A DNA stretch of 31,565 nt. It comes from a virus. Shown one piece after another: positions 8,561-16,237 of this stretch. Where the stretch lies: the IMG/VR virus record IMGVR_UViG_3300009507_000075, positions 1-31,565 of that record, one strand, 5' to 3'. The notes beneath the pieces were generated by a model. It did no database searches. It had not been told where the DNA came from and worked only from the letters and a program-made list of their open reading frames with translations. Each line of letters begins with the position of its first letter. Position 1 is the first letter of the stretch. The translations under genes were made by a program, and so were the position numbers.

Positions 8561-9924
8561 TACGGAAGTTTCTCCATTTTACACAGGTTCATTGACACCT
8601 TATGTGACGTACCACTAAAGGTGTGTCTTGTATCATAGATAATAAAATCACCAGACTTTGCCTTATCAATTAGGTCTTCTTCAGTGCTATTGCTTGAGTT
8701 TTCTACGTTGTCGTTCGCAACCTTTAGGTTTACGATATCTCCGACAGATGCCTTTGCGATAATTAAACCCGCACCTTCTACCGTTATATTTAGCATGTTC
8801 TTATATAGGTGATTGAGTACTGACTTACTTTCAAGTTTCTTTTTGAACTTGGATGCATCATACTCATCGTGATAACTTTTTCTTCTACCATAAGTCCCCG
8901 TTGATGTCACGGTATGAAATACATGTGAATCATATTCATCAACTGGTTTATCCGCAACTTTAAATGTAGGGTCAAATACATTCTGGTTCTTGCCCAAAAT
9001 ATTAGTACTAGTCATTCTATCTAGTACGTTTCGTATGCTGTGGTGTGTCTTGAATATCTCACCAGTATTAAGATTGGTGTTATTCATCGCGGCACCAATT
9101 GCACCCCGTTGAACCAGTTGCAAAGTATTAGCAGACTTACCCATTGTTATTGCTTTAATAGCAAAGGTCTTTTCAAATTCTGTCTGGGAATCTGCGGTTG
9201 ATACGTTGGCAGGGTTATATGTGTAGGGTAATTGTGTGTTCCACGCTTTTTGTGATAACATGGAATCAAGGCAACCTAAACGCAGATTATCATCATGCAT
9301 TGTTGCATAAGTAAAGAATGGTGCACCAGTCACTGATGTTGCTCTACTGGTTAACCATCTGACCGCATCTATGGGTGAAAGATTTGGGATGATACCCCTC
9401 ATGTTCGTCTGCACTGGAGTAATACTTTCTCCACTAGGTAATGTCAAGTATGATAGGTCAATATTTAACTTCATCTCTGTCGCAAGTAGTTTAATCAGAA
9501 TTTCGTCAATACGACCATTAAACGACCTGCTAAGTTTCTTTAGGGATGATAGGAATGCGTGTTCGTCAAGTAATGTAAATGAATACATACTTGATTTTCC
9601 GTTGTCGTTTGACTTGACTTGGTCTTCTACACCTGTCATAATGAAAGTGCGTGAGAACACAGTGTCCAAAGTATTGTCAACCGATGCCATTTCAATGGTG
9701 AATCTCTCGCTACCTTGGAAACTTATTCGGTCAAATAATGATTTATCGTCAAGAATAACCACCGAACCAGTAAGATAGGGTTTGTCCAGACTCTCAAAGA
9801 TGTTCAGTTCGGCAATAGATGTACGAACATCAAACGTATTGACATTGAGTCCGCCAAGACGATCTGCGGATATTTCCGCTTTTGTAATCTTGAACTGTTG
9901 AGACTGAGTTGTTTTACTACCCAC
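8560..9924 (-). CDS. 27: Baseplate hub protein, gp27-like
   Basis: This 454-residue protein starts at a GTG (9924) with an AGG about 11 bases upstream. The N-terminal half contains FESLDKPYLTGSVVILDD and RTFIMTGVEDQ, and the middle contains NLSPIDAVRWLTSRA followed by GAPFFTYATMHDD. These are the kind of beta-barrel and helical segments seen in gp27/gpD-type hub proteins. T4 gp27 has 391 residues and forms the trimeric torus that binds the gp5 OB domain. Finding this gene directly before an OB-fold protein mirrors the gp27-gp5 order fused in VgrG. The call rests on fold-type features and position more than on close identity. Confidence 0.7.
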   Translation of the reverse strand: MGSKTTQSQQFKITKAEISADRLGGLNVNTFDVRTSIAELNIFESLDKPYLTGSVVILDDKSLFDRISFQGSERFTIEMASVDNTLDTVFSRTFIMTGVEDQVKSNDNGKSSMYSFTLLDEHAFLSSLKKLSRSFNGRIDEILIKLLATEMKLNIDLSYLTLPSGESITPVQTNMRGIIPNLSPIDAVRWLTSRATSVTGAPFFTYATMHDDNLRLGCLDSMLSQKAWNTQLPYTYNPANVSTADSQTEFEKTFAIKAITMGKSANTLQLVQRGAIGAAMNNTNLNTGEIFKTHHSIRNVLDRMTSTNILGKNQNVFDPTFKVADKPVDEYDSHVFHTVTSTGTYGRRKSYHDEYDASKFKKKLESKSVLNHLYKNMLNITVEGAGLIIAKASVGDIVNLKVANDNVENSSNSTEEDLIDKAKSGDFIIYDTRHTFSGTSHKVSMNLCKMEKLP

Positions 9925-9926
9925 TT

Positions 9927-10676
9927 TTAAATTACCTGTTTGTGAAAGTTACTAAACTCACTCACGACTCTACTGACAACATCAGGTTTAAGTACAGAAA
10001 TTTCTTTTAATTGTTGATTCCTATTCTCAACACGATCCCTGTAGGTGACCGCAGTTGCCCCAGAGGGTACATTACCAAAGTCATACAATGGCAAGTCTAC
10101 ATGAACACCGTTAGCATCCTCGTAATGATGAACAGCATCATATTGCAACGACTCTTTAATCAGTGTAGCAGTATAAACCGCACCCTCGGTAGAGGTGTAG
10201 ACTAAAGTTTCTGTCGGAGAATAATTATTATCGTCTACGGTATCAATAACCATTTGACCCATTTCTAGGTTTCGTTTAACAATAGTTCCTACAGTACCAC
10301 TGCTTGTACCAGTTACTATAGTGCCTACCGGAAAGTCCTTTGCAACTATTGAATTGGTCGTAACCATGCGATGCGGATACTTCTCTTTTAAGGTTTTGTT
10401 AATAGCACTCTGATTAACCGGCCAACCAGACTCACGTAAGTGGTCATTCATAAGAAAGAATGTCCAGTAATAATCTGTAGTCCCATATAACTTATAGGAT
10501 AGTGTGTCGGGACGATCACCGGACAATATCGTGTGTGTAGCATAGAAACTAATATTGTCTTTGACTCCATCAATAACATCTACGTACTGACTGATGTCAT
10601 CAAATAGAACTGGTGCTTCATTATTACCAAAGTTATAGGAAATGATTTGCATTTGGGAAAAAAACTTTGTGGTCAT
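9927..10676 (-). CDS. 53: Baseplate wedge subunit gp53
   Basis: This 249-residue protein is somewhat longer than T4 gp53 (196). Residues about 45-80 read HTILSGDRPDTLSYKLYGTT then DYYWTFFLMND, a hallmark of gp53 proteins and related to the LysM-like segment of the family. A beta-rich middle (about 105-170) includes the repeated dyads TIVTGTSSGTVGTIV. gp53 joins gp25 and gp6 in the wedge and connects wedges to the hub. The start overlaps the gp48 stop by one base (TAATG), and a two-base gap separates it from the gp27-like gene. Confidence 0.87.
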   Translation of the reverse strand: MTTKFFSQMQIISYNFGNNEAPVLFDDISQYVDVIDGVKDNISFYATHTILSGDRPDTLSYKLYGTTDYYWTFFLMNDHLRESGWPVNQSAINKTLKEKYPHRMVTTNSIVAKDFPVGTIVTGTSSGTVGTIVKRNLEMGQMVIDTVDDNNYSPTETLVYTSTEGAVYTATLIKESLQYDAVHHYEDANGVHVDLPLYDFGNVPSGATAVTYRDRVENRNQQLKEISVLKPDVVSRVVSEFSNFHKQVI

Positions 10677-11698
10677 TAGAATCCATCCTTTTCAACATCT
10701 TTTCTGTTGAGTGTTCTACTTTCTTGGAATGACAGAGACATCTCTACCTCTTGGAAGTTTCCATCACTATGCATTGCCATCGCAGTATTGTTATAGGTTA
10801 CACTAACATCTCTTAGATAACAAGGTTTTATTTTGGTTGCGATTTCTTCACCATTATATTCTACATTGATCTGAAACTTGTTTGGGAAACGATAACCAAT
10901 AGATATATCATTTGCCCCAGTAATTGGTATGGTAATATTTTCGGGATATAGTTCTGTTCGGAATAGTTTTATAATTTCTTTTACCTCTTCTGCTTCTTTG
11001 GCAGAAGTCGCAATGAACTTAAAGGTAAACGCAAACTCTCGTAAGTTAACACTCTTAAATAGTACACGAGTGTTAGGGTTTGAGGTGACACCTGTGGCAG
11101 ACCTAAATGCACCTTGAACTTCATCTGGTAAAGCAGACACAAGTTTTACTGCACTAACTTTCGCAACATCACCACTTGCCGTACCCTTCAGTCCCGATGT
11201 TAAAGTTTTCATCCCACCATCAATAAGAGCATTAATAGCACTACCTCCGCTCTTGAGAGCACCTTCAACAGAAGCACCCATACCACCCAAGTCCATATTG
11301 TCGTATGCAACCGTATCACGGAATTGTAGACCCACCGGAAGATATAAAGATACCTGTCTTTTTGGGTTAACAGAAGTGAGTAATCGTGGTTTAACCTGAG
11401 TCTGATTCTTTACGGGACCGTTTCTATGAGTATTTATTGCTTTTTGCTGATCTTCACTATTTTTCCCCGCAACCTTTTCAACTCCAGACTCTTCTTCGGT
11501 ATCAATTGCCGCCTTCTTTACCACTTTCTCTGCGGCAGAAAGAAGATTACCCAAGTCGGTCTCTGCTTCTTTCAGTACATTAAATACTATTCTACCTAAG
11601 TAATCGTCTGGATTGTTTAATGGGTACTCAAGGTCTTTTTTCTCAAGAGTAGACACAACCCCTTCAGGTTTGACTTTGGTATTAGTTTCATCTGCCAT
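10676..11698 (-). CDS. 48: Baseplate tail-tube cap gp48
   Basis: This 340-residue protein is close to T4 gp48 (364). The first 100 residues are charged and probably flexible. Then come SLYLPVGLQFRDTVAYDN (about 117-134) and, in the second half, NPNTRVLFKSVNLREFAFTF and EEVKEIIKLFRTELYPENI, typical of the gp48 tube-fold domain. gp48 sits on top of the hub and, with gp54, starts tail-tube polymerisation. It is the first gene of the leftward late operon, 40 bases from a TATAAATA element at 11738-11745. The leader has only a weak GAG Shine-Dalgarno sequence. Confidence 0.87.
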   Translation of the reverse strand: MADETNTKVKPEGVVSTLEKKDLEYPLNNPDDYLGRIVFNVLKEAETDLGNLLSAAEKVVKKAAIDTEEESGVEKVAGKNSEDQQKAINTHRNGPVKNQTQVKPRLLTSVNPKRQVSLYLPVGLQFRDTVAYDNMDLGGMGASVEGALKSGGSAINALIDGGMKTLTSGLKGTASGDVAKVSAVKLVSALPDEVQGAFRSATGVTSNPNTRVLFKSVNLREFAFTFKFIATSAKEAEEVKEIIKLFRTELYPENITIPITGANDISIGYRFPNKFQINVEYNGEEIATKIKPCYLRDVSVTYNNTAMAMHSDGNFQEVEMSLSFQESRTLNRKDVEKDGF

Positions 11699-11709
11699 CT
11701 TAGTTTCTC

Positions 11710-11717
11710 TATAAATA
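11710..11717 (+). promoter_or_regulatory. T4-type late promoter TATAAATA (rightward)
   Basis: This is a perfect plus-strand TATAAATA. The predicted start of transcription is near 11723, about 30 bases before the gp4 ATG at 11754. It drives the rightward late operon from gp4 to the tape measure gene. It lies inside the leader of the oppositely directed gp48 transcript. Confidence 0.8.
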
Positions 11718-11737
11718 AGTTAGAAATTCATTATCTT

Positions 11738-11745
11738 TATTTATA
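11738..11745 (-). promoter_or_regulatory. T4-type late promoter TATAAATA (leftward)
   Basis: The minus strand reads TATAAATA, with transcription predicted to start near 11732, 34 bases before the gp48 ATG. It is the main promoter of the leftward baseplate operon. Its last base overlaps the AAGG ribosome binding site of gp4 on the other strand. Confidence 0.8.
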
Positions 11746-11753
11746 AGGTTTTT

Positions 11754-12251
11754 ATGGCATATTCGGGCAGGTACAAAGTAAAAAATCCAAAGAAGTATGA
11801 AGGAGATCACACAAAAGTTACCTATCGTTCTTTGTGGGAGAGACACGCATTCAAATGGGCAGATGATAACCCAGATGTGTTGAAGTGGTCTTCCGAGGAA
11901 GTCATTATACCATATCTATATGAGGTTGACAATAGGTATCACAGATATTTTATGGATTTGAAGTTGGTGTACAAAGAAGGAACTATGTTGGTTGAGATCA
12001 AACCAGACAAGGAAACTAGGATACCTACAGGCAACAAGAAGACCAAACGGTATCTCAATGAGAGTTTCACCTATGTAAAGAACATTAACAAGTGGAATGC
12101 CGCGCAGGAATACTGTAAGGAACGTGGGTGGGTGTTTAGAATATGGACAGAGAAGAACGAACCATTGAAGACTCTTATTCCCAAATCAACAAAACCGTTG
12201 AAACCCCTCGGAAAAACTTTAAAACCTTTTCGTAAGAAACGGAAAAAATAA
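11754..12251 (+). CDS. 4: Head completion nuclease gp4
   Basis: This 165-residue protein closely resembles T4 gp4 (150). It opens MAYSGRYKVKNPKKYEGD, followed by TYRSLWERHAFKWADDNP and SSEEVIIPY. Likely PD-(D/E)XK nuclease residues are E29, D68 (YFMDLK), E81 and K83 (VEIKP). In T4, gp4 is needed to finish filled heads before tail joining. The C-terminus (about 140-165) is strongly basic with repeated KPL units and could bind DNA. AAGG about six bases upstream supports the ATG. It is the first gene of the rightward late operon. Confidence 0.93.
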   Translation: MAYSGRYKVKNPKKYEGDHTKVTYRSLWERHAFKWADDNPDVLKWSSEEVIIPYLYEVDNRYHRYFMDLKLVYKEGTMLVEIKPDKETRIPTGNKKTKRYLNESFTYVKNINKWNAAQEYCKERGWVFRIWTEKNEPLKTLIPKSTKPLKPLGKTLKPFRKKRKK

Positions 12252-12252
12252 G

Positions 12253-12260
12253 TATAAATA
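12253..12260 (+). promoter_or_regulatory. T4-type late promoter TATAAATA abutting a start codon
   Basis: TATAAATA is followed by GAACT and then the ATG at 12266. Usual T4 late spacing puts +1 at the A of this ATG, so the transcript would be leaderless. It is the same 16-base arrangement as at gp25. Confidence 0.7.
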
Positions 12261-12265
12261 GAACT

Positions 12266-12859
12266 ATGAGTAATATATTCAACAGACTAGAACGACAGGC
12301 ATTCCGTGCGGGTGTGACTCCTCGCACCAAGGAATCTCGTGAGTGGTTCAGAAAGAAAGCATCTAACATGCGGTCTATCAATCGCGAAGCATTGATGAAA
12401 GAAGAACAACTACGAACAAAGACAAAGAGTGGTGTCGTAGGTACAATGCAGATGTTCTTCTATGACCCAAAACATAAAGATACACTTCCGTATTACGATC
12501 TGTTCCCCTTGGTCATTGTTGTGGGACCTGCGGAGGGTGGATTCTATGGACTAAACTTGCATTACCTTCCACCCATTCTACGTGCAAAGATGTTAGATGC
12601 ATTGATGGAGACCTCTGCTAGTAACAAGAGTGATGATGCAAAGTTTGCTATCAACTACAAGAAATTACAGAGTATTGCCAAGTTGCGATACTACGAACCG
12701 TGTTTTAAACATTACTTGAACAAACACGTCAAGAGTAAGTTTGCTGAAGTGCCACAACCTGAGTGGGAGATTGCGACATTCTTACCAACCGCACAGTTCC
12801 GTAAAGCAAACTCACAGAAGGTGTTCTACGATTCAAGACAAAAGATAGGTAAAGGTTAA
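12266..12859 (+). CDS. Conserved T4-like phage protein, function unknown
   Basis: This protein has 197 residues. The N-terminus is basic (NRLERQAFRAG, then REWFRKKASNMR). A central core reads MQMFFYDPKHKDTLPYYDLF, then GFYGLNLHYLPPILR (about 92-106). I recognise this core as widespread in T4-like phages of marine bacteria, but I know of no proven function. It is sometimes placed near head-completion and tail genes, as here between gp4 and a tail-tube-fold protein. Its stop overlaps the next start by one base (TTAATG). A virion or DNA-end-related role would be a guess. Confidence 0.7.
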   Translation: MSNIFNRLERQAFRAGVTPRTKESREWFRKKASNMRSINREALMKEEQLRTKTKSGVVGTMQMFFYDPKHKDTLPYYDLFPLVIVVGPAEGGFYGLNLHYLPPILRAKMLDALMETSASNKSDDAKFAINYKKLQSIAKLRYYEPCFKHYLNKHVKSKFAEVPQPEWEIATFLPTAQFRKANSQKVFYDSRQKIGKG

Positions 12860-13560
12860 TGACATTTGCAATTGATGATTTCAAAGCACAAGTCGGTAAA
12901 GGTGGTGGCATGGCAAGGGGAAATCTGTTTAAGATTTTTCTTCCTCCACTTACAGGTGATGTACGAGAGATGAATCTCTTGTGTAAAGGAGCATCACTTC
13001 CTGGCCGACAAATACTGTCAACCGAAAAACAGATGGGTCTTCTTACAACTAAAGTTGCGTATGGTCATGCAACCGATGATATCCAGTTGACCTTCCATTG
13101 TCTTAATGATATGAAAGTAAGACAATACTTTGAGACATGGCAGAATCTTGCGGTTAATCAAGAGACCCAAGAAGTTGGATACTTTAATGACTATACACAT
13201 CCAGTCATTATCCAACACATTAAGAAGGGAACCGCATTCCCTATCATAAAGAAAGAACTTTATGACGCAGGAAAGATTCCATCTTACCTACGTAGTAGAT
13301 TACCAAGACTAGGACCCCTTGATCTTGCCCAAGGTCAGTTTGATTTGAATCTCATATTCGGAGATGACATCACTTATACTTTAGTCCTAGATAAAGCATA
13401 CCCAACAACATTGAATGCAATTGAGTTGAGTGATGACGGAGAGTTACTTGAAGTATCGGTACAATTATCGTACAAGAACTGGAAGTCTGAAGGTGGAGAC
13501 GCAAAAGATACCGGATTTATTGAAGGTCTGGCAGGCGATCTGATTAGAAAATTTTTATAA
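12859..13560 (+). CDS. Tail-tube-fold protein (gp54/gp19 family), probable tube initiator
   Basis: This protein has 233 residues. ARGNLFKIFLPPL (about 19-31) leads into MNLLCKGASLPGRQI (about 39-53), then a beta-rich middle with DDIQLTFHCLNDMKVRQYF and NDYTHPVIIQH. The NLFK...CKGASLPG pattern is typical of the T4 tail-tube fold shared by gp19, gp54 and gp48. Because it lies between gp4 and the gp26/tape measure genes and close to gp48, gp54 (baseplate-tube initiator) is the better guess, but main tube protein cannot be excluded without seeing the rest of the genome. It overlaps the upstream gene by one base. Confidence 0.75.
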   Translation: MTFAIDDFKAQVGKGGGMARGNLFKIFLPPLTGDVREMNLLCKGASLPGRQILSTEKQMGLLTTKVAYGHATDDIQLTFHCLNDMKVRQYFETWQNLAVNQETQEVGYFNDYTHPVIIQHIKKGTAFPIIKKELYDAGKIPSYLRSRLPRLGPLDLAQGQFDLNLIFGDDITYTLVLDKAYPTTLNAIELSDDGELLEVSVQLSYKNWKSEGGDAKDTGFIEGLAGDLIRKFL

Positions 13561-13584
13561 CATTATTATTATTTGGAGAATATA

Positions 13585-14292
13585 ATGGCATTACCTAAGT
13601 TAAACACGACCCCATCCCACGAGATGGTACAACCATCAACGGGAAAGAAGGTTCTATACAGACCTTACCTTGTAAAAGAAGAAAAGATTCTTCTACTTGC
13701 ATTTGAGGGTGGTGATCAGAAACAAGCAATGAGAGCAATGATTGATGTTGTTGGAATTTGTTGTGAAGATGTAAAACCAAAAGACCTCACAGTATTTGAT
13801 GTTGAGTATATGTTTACGCAGATTCGTTCACGTTCAGTTGGTGAGACTGCTGATATTAATATCAAGTGTGGGTATGAAGAGTGTGGACATTCAACAGAAT
13901 GTAAGATCAACCTACAGGATATTAAAGTTGACCTTCCTGATGTAAGTCCTATAGTTGAATTGACACCAAGTGTCACCTTGGAATTAAAGTACCCATCGTT
14001 TCACGATTTTCTCAATAACTTTTCTGAGGATATGTCAGAAACTGAGTTTGGTTTCAAGATGATCGGTAAGTGTATTAAGACAATTATGACCGAGGACGAG
14101 AGAGTTGATGCGAGTGAGGTTAGTTCTGGAGAGATGCAAGAGTTTATTGATTCAATGACTAACTCACAGTTTGAAAAGATTGGTGAGTTTATGCAATCTG
14201 CACCAACAATGCAACACAACATTGACTTTAAATGTCCAGAGTGCAGTACGGAACAGAATAGAACACTGAAGGGCATCCAAGATTTTTTTTAG
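13585..14292 (+). CDS. 26: gp26-type baseplate hub assembly / tail chaperone protein
   Basis: This protein has 235 residues when started at the ATG at 13585. GGAG at 13575-13578 is well spaced for this ATG, and the upstream TTG in the same frame is not needed. It matches the T4 baseplate protein (gp26) family: PYLVKEEKILLLAFEGGD (about 27-44), then QAMRAMIDVVGICCED and VEYMFTQIRSRSVGE. Two pairs of cysteines (CGYEECGH, and CPEC near the end) could bind metal. T4 gp26 has 208 residues and takes part in hub assembly. The gene ends GAT TTT TTT TAG on a run of eight T, at which a -1 shift into the following open frame is predicted. Confidence 0.87.
   Translation: MALPKLNTTPSHEMVQPSTGKKVLYRPYLVKEEKILLLAFEGGDQKQAMRAMIDVVGICCEDVKPKDLTVFDVEYMFTQIRSRSVGETADINIKCGYEECGHSTECKINLQDIKVDLPDVSPIVELTPSVTLELKYPSFHDFLNNFSEDMSETEFGFKMIGKCIKTIMTEDERVDASEVSSGEMQEFIDSMTNSQFEKIGEFMQSAPTMQHNIDFKCPECSTEQNRTLKGIQDFF
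14283..14292 (+). promoter_or_regulatory. Probable -1 programmed frameshift site T TTT TTT followed by TAG
   Basis: The heptamer T TTT TTT (14283-14289) fits X XXY YYZ in the gp26 frame, and the zero-frame stop TAG follows at once (14290-14292). The -1 frame is open from 14262 to the stop at 14484-14486. Inside it, a perfect 7 bp hairpin (CTTGTAA, loop ACCA, TTACAAG) lies at 14313-14330, 23 bases after the T run. This is further away than usual for a stimulator. Confidence 0.75.
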
Positions 14293-14486
14293 TATGCCTC
14301 TCACACGATAACCTTGTAAACCATTACAAGACTAACTTTGGCATGATGCAACATCATAATTACTCGTTAACAGAACTAGAAAATATGATGCCGTTTGAGA
14401 GGGAAGTTTATGTTGCTTTACTAGTAGAGCATCTTAAAGAAGAAAAAGAACGTCACGAACAAGAAGAACGTCAACGACAGAGATAG
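14289..14486 (+). CDS. Frameshifted C-terminal extension of gp26 (tail assembly chaperone GT-like)
   Basis: The -1 frame encodes 65 residues after the slippery site, joined to gp26 as a protein of about 300 residues. The extension reads LVCLSHDNLVNHYKTNFG, then MMQHHNYSLTELENMMPFER and a charged C-terminus rich in Glu, Lys, Arg and Gln. The part before the first internal ATG (14343) looks like normal conserved protein, which argues for fusion rather than a separate small gene. No convincing ribosome binding site precedes that ATG. The arrangement, a chaperone frameshift directly before the tape measure gene, is the one known from lambda G/GT and many other tailed phages. Confidence 0.72.
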   Translation, partial: LVCLSHDNLVNHYKTNFGMMQHHNYSLTELENMMPFEREVYVALLVEHLKEEKERHEQEERQRQR

Positions 14487-14491
14487 GAATA

Positions 14492-16174
14492 ATGGCAGAG
14501 AAAAGTATAGGTCATCTGATTGAGGTGACCAAACAAGAAAACGCAGAATCACGCAGCGTGACCAAAGAGATGTCATCTGAGGTCAGTGCGTTGTCTAAAA
14601 TGTTTGGTAAGTACTTCAAAGACCTCAAGAACCAAGCAGGTGATAAACTAGAAGAAAAACGAGAGGAGAAAGTAGCAGCGGCAGGTGGTTTACCTGATCT
14701 CGGTCAACTGATGTCTGACACCAAGGGTATGGGTATTCTTGGAATGATCGCAGGTATCACTGCCGCAATTGCGGGTCTCGCAGTGGGTATCGTTGAAGGT
14801 TTTGTTCGTGCCGCAAAATTAATATTGAGTCCGTTTACCAAGACTATGGTAAAAATGGTCAGGTCTATAACAAAATTTATGTTAGCACCATTCAGACTAT
14901 TCGTTAATAAATTCTTCCCCGACACAGGTAAGAAACTTCAGAACCAATTTAACCGTATAAGAAAAGTATTTACTAACGGTATTGCAAGAATTGCAAAGAG
15001 AATTGATAAAATGAAGGATTGGGCAAAAGGTGTTGGTGGAAGACTGACAGCACTTGCTACTAATATCCGTCAAGCATTTACCAATGGTTTCCGAAACATC
15101 AATGTGGCATTTCGTGGTATAGCAGGAAAGTTTAGGAAGTTAACATTCATTGAAAATGCTTCAAAGTTAATTGGTAAATTATTAAAACCATTCTCTGGTT
15201 TTGTTGATGACATCAAGCAACTAAAAGACTCTGTTACAGGTGCGGCAAAGACATCGGGTGATACTGCTTCAAAGATCAAAGATACGATGAAGAAAGTTAA
15301 AAAGGTTTTCACCACACTAAAACAATCCTTTGGTGGATTCTTTAAAATATTCAGAACTCTTGGTCGTGTAGTCTTATTCCCTCTTACTATCATAATGACA
15401 ATGGTTGATGCATTCAAAGGATTCAAAGCAGGATTTGAGTCGGGTGGAATACTTGGTGGTGTCCTTGGTGCAATCAGTGGAGTCTTGATAGGAATTGTTG
15501 GAATGCCACTTGACCTACTCAAGAACATCGTGAGTTGGATAGCAGGTAAACTTGGGTTTGAGAACTTCTCAGAAATTCTGGATTCGTTCTCATTCTCCGA
15601 GATGATTGGTGGTCTGTTCAACTCAATCACCGATACATTATTGGGTTTCATGGACGGTATCAAGGATGACTTTGCGAATATGTCTTTTGCTGGCGCAATT
15701 GCTGAGTTAGGTAAGAAGTTGTGGAACGTAGTTACTAGTGTAATGAAATTCCCTTATGCTGTTGCGGCAGGTGGTGCCGCTGCTCTTGGAGCATTAGTGC
15801 CTGGCGGAAAGGGTCCGATGGAAGCATTCGGTGATGCATTCTCTGCCGTTATGAAGTTCGGTAAGTTTGATACAAATACCTCAGAGAAGATTGCCGGTAG
15901 AGAAGAAAGTCGTGCAGAACTAGAAGCATCAAAAGCAAAAGAAACTGAGATAAAACCCAACCCTCCGGTCAGTGCTAATGCGGTCAAAGATGCTACTCAG
16001 GAAGAAAAGATAGCAAATGAAGGAAAACAGATGAGTGGTGCAATCGCACAACAGATCATTAACGCACCTACCAATACTAACAACAATTCTAATCAAGTCC
16101 ATCATGGTAGTGCAGAAGGTGCAATAGACCCCACTGACGGAATGAGTGGTAGGAAAGAGGCATACTCGGTATAA
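14492..16174 (+). CDS. Probable tail tape measure protein
   Basis: This 560-residue protein is similar in length to T4 gp29 (590), which sets tail length. It begins with a helical, charged stretch (1-65), then a strongly hydrophobic Gly/Ala segment (GMGILGMIAGITAAIAGLAV, about 78-97). A long basic helical region follows, then a second hydrophobic block (about 285-350, including GGVLGAISGVLIGIVGMPL) and a third near 425-440 (AVAAGGAAALGALVPGG). Hydrophobic patches in a long helical protein are typical of tape measures. AGGA lies about six bases before the ATG. The main support is position directly after the gp26 frameshift chaperone; no gp29 similarity could be verified by eye. Confidence 0.65.
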   Translation: MAEKSIGHLIEVTKQENAESRSVTKEMSSEVSALSKMFGKYFKDLKNQAGDKLEEKREEKVAAAGGLPDLGQLMSDTKGMGILGMIAGITAAIAGLAVGIVEGFVRAAKLILSPFTKTMVKMVRSITKFMLAPFRLFVNKFFPDTGKKLQNQFNRIRKVFTNGIARIAKRIDKMKDWAKGVGGRLTALATNIRQAFTNGFRNINVAFRGIAGKFRKLTFIENASKLIGKLLKPFSGFVDDIKQLKDSVTGAAKTSGDTASKIKDTMKKVKKVFTTLKQSFGGFFKIFRTLGRVVLFPLTIIMTMVDAFKGFKAGFESGGILGGVLGAISGVLIGIVGMPLDLLKNIVSWIAGKLGFENFSEILDSFSFSEMIGGLFNSITDTLLGFMDGIKDDFANMSFAGAIAELGKKLWNVVTSVMKFPYAVAAGGAAALGALVPGGKGPMEAFGDAFSAVMKFGKFDTNTSEKIAGREESRAELEASKAKETEIKPNPPVSANAVKDATQEEKIANEGKQMSGAIAQQIINAPTNTNNNSNQVHHGSAEGAIDPTDGMSGRKEAYSV

Positions 16175-16200
16175 AAAAAAAAGGGTCTCCGAAGAGACCC
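16173..16200 (-). terminator. Intrinsic terminator of the gp32 transcript, UUCG tetraloop
   Basis: On the minus strand a 7 bp stem GGGTCTC/GAGACCC closes a TTCG loop (cUUCGg type), followed by ten T (16173-16182). It lies 38 bases after the gp32 stop. The opposite strand has no T run after the hairpin, so it should act only leftward. The T run overlaps the last codon and stop of the convergent tape measure gene. Confidence 0.9.
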
Positions 16201-16237
16201 CTATAACCATGACGGTTTATCCTAAGGCGAGTATTCT

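Noticed and set aside
14343-14486. Separate 47-residue gene starting MMQHHN downstream of gp26
   Set aside because: No ribosome binding site, and the frame upstream of this ATG back to the T run looks like conserved protein. A frameshift fusion explains it better, although independent translation is not excluded.
15070-15663. A 197-codon open frame on the minus strand
   Set aside because: It lies fully antisense to the probable tape measure gene, has low-complexity Pro/Ser/Ile-rich sequence and no ribosome binding site. It is a shadow of the plus-strand codon pattern.
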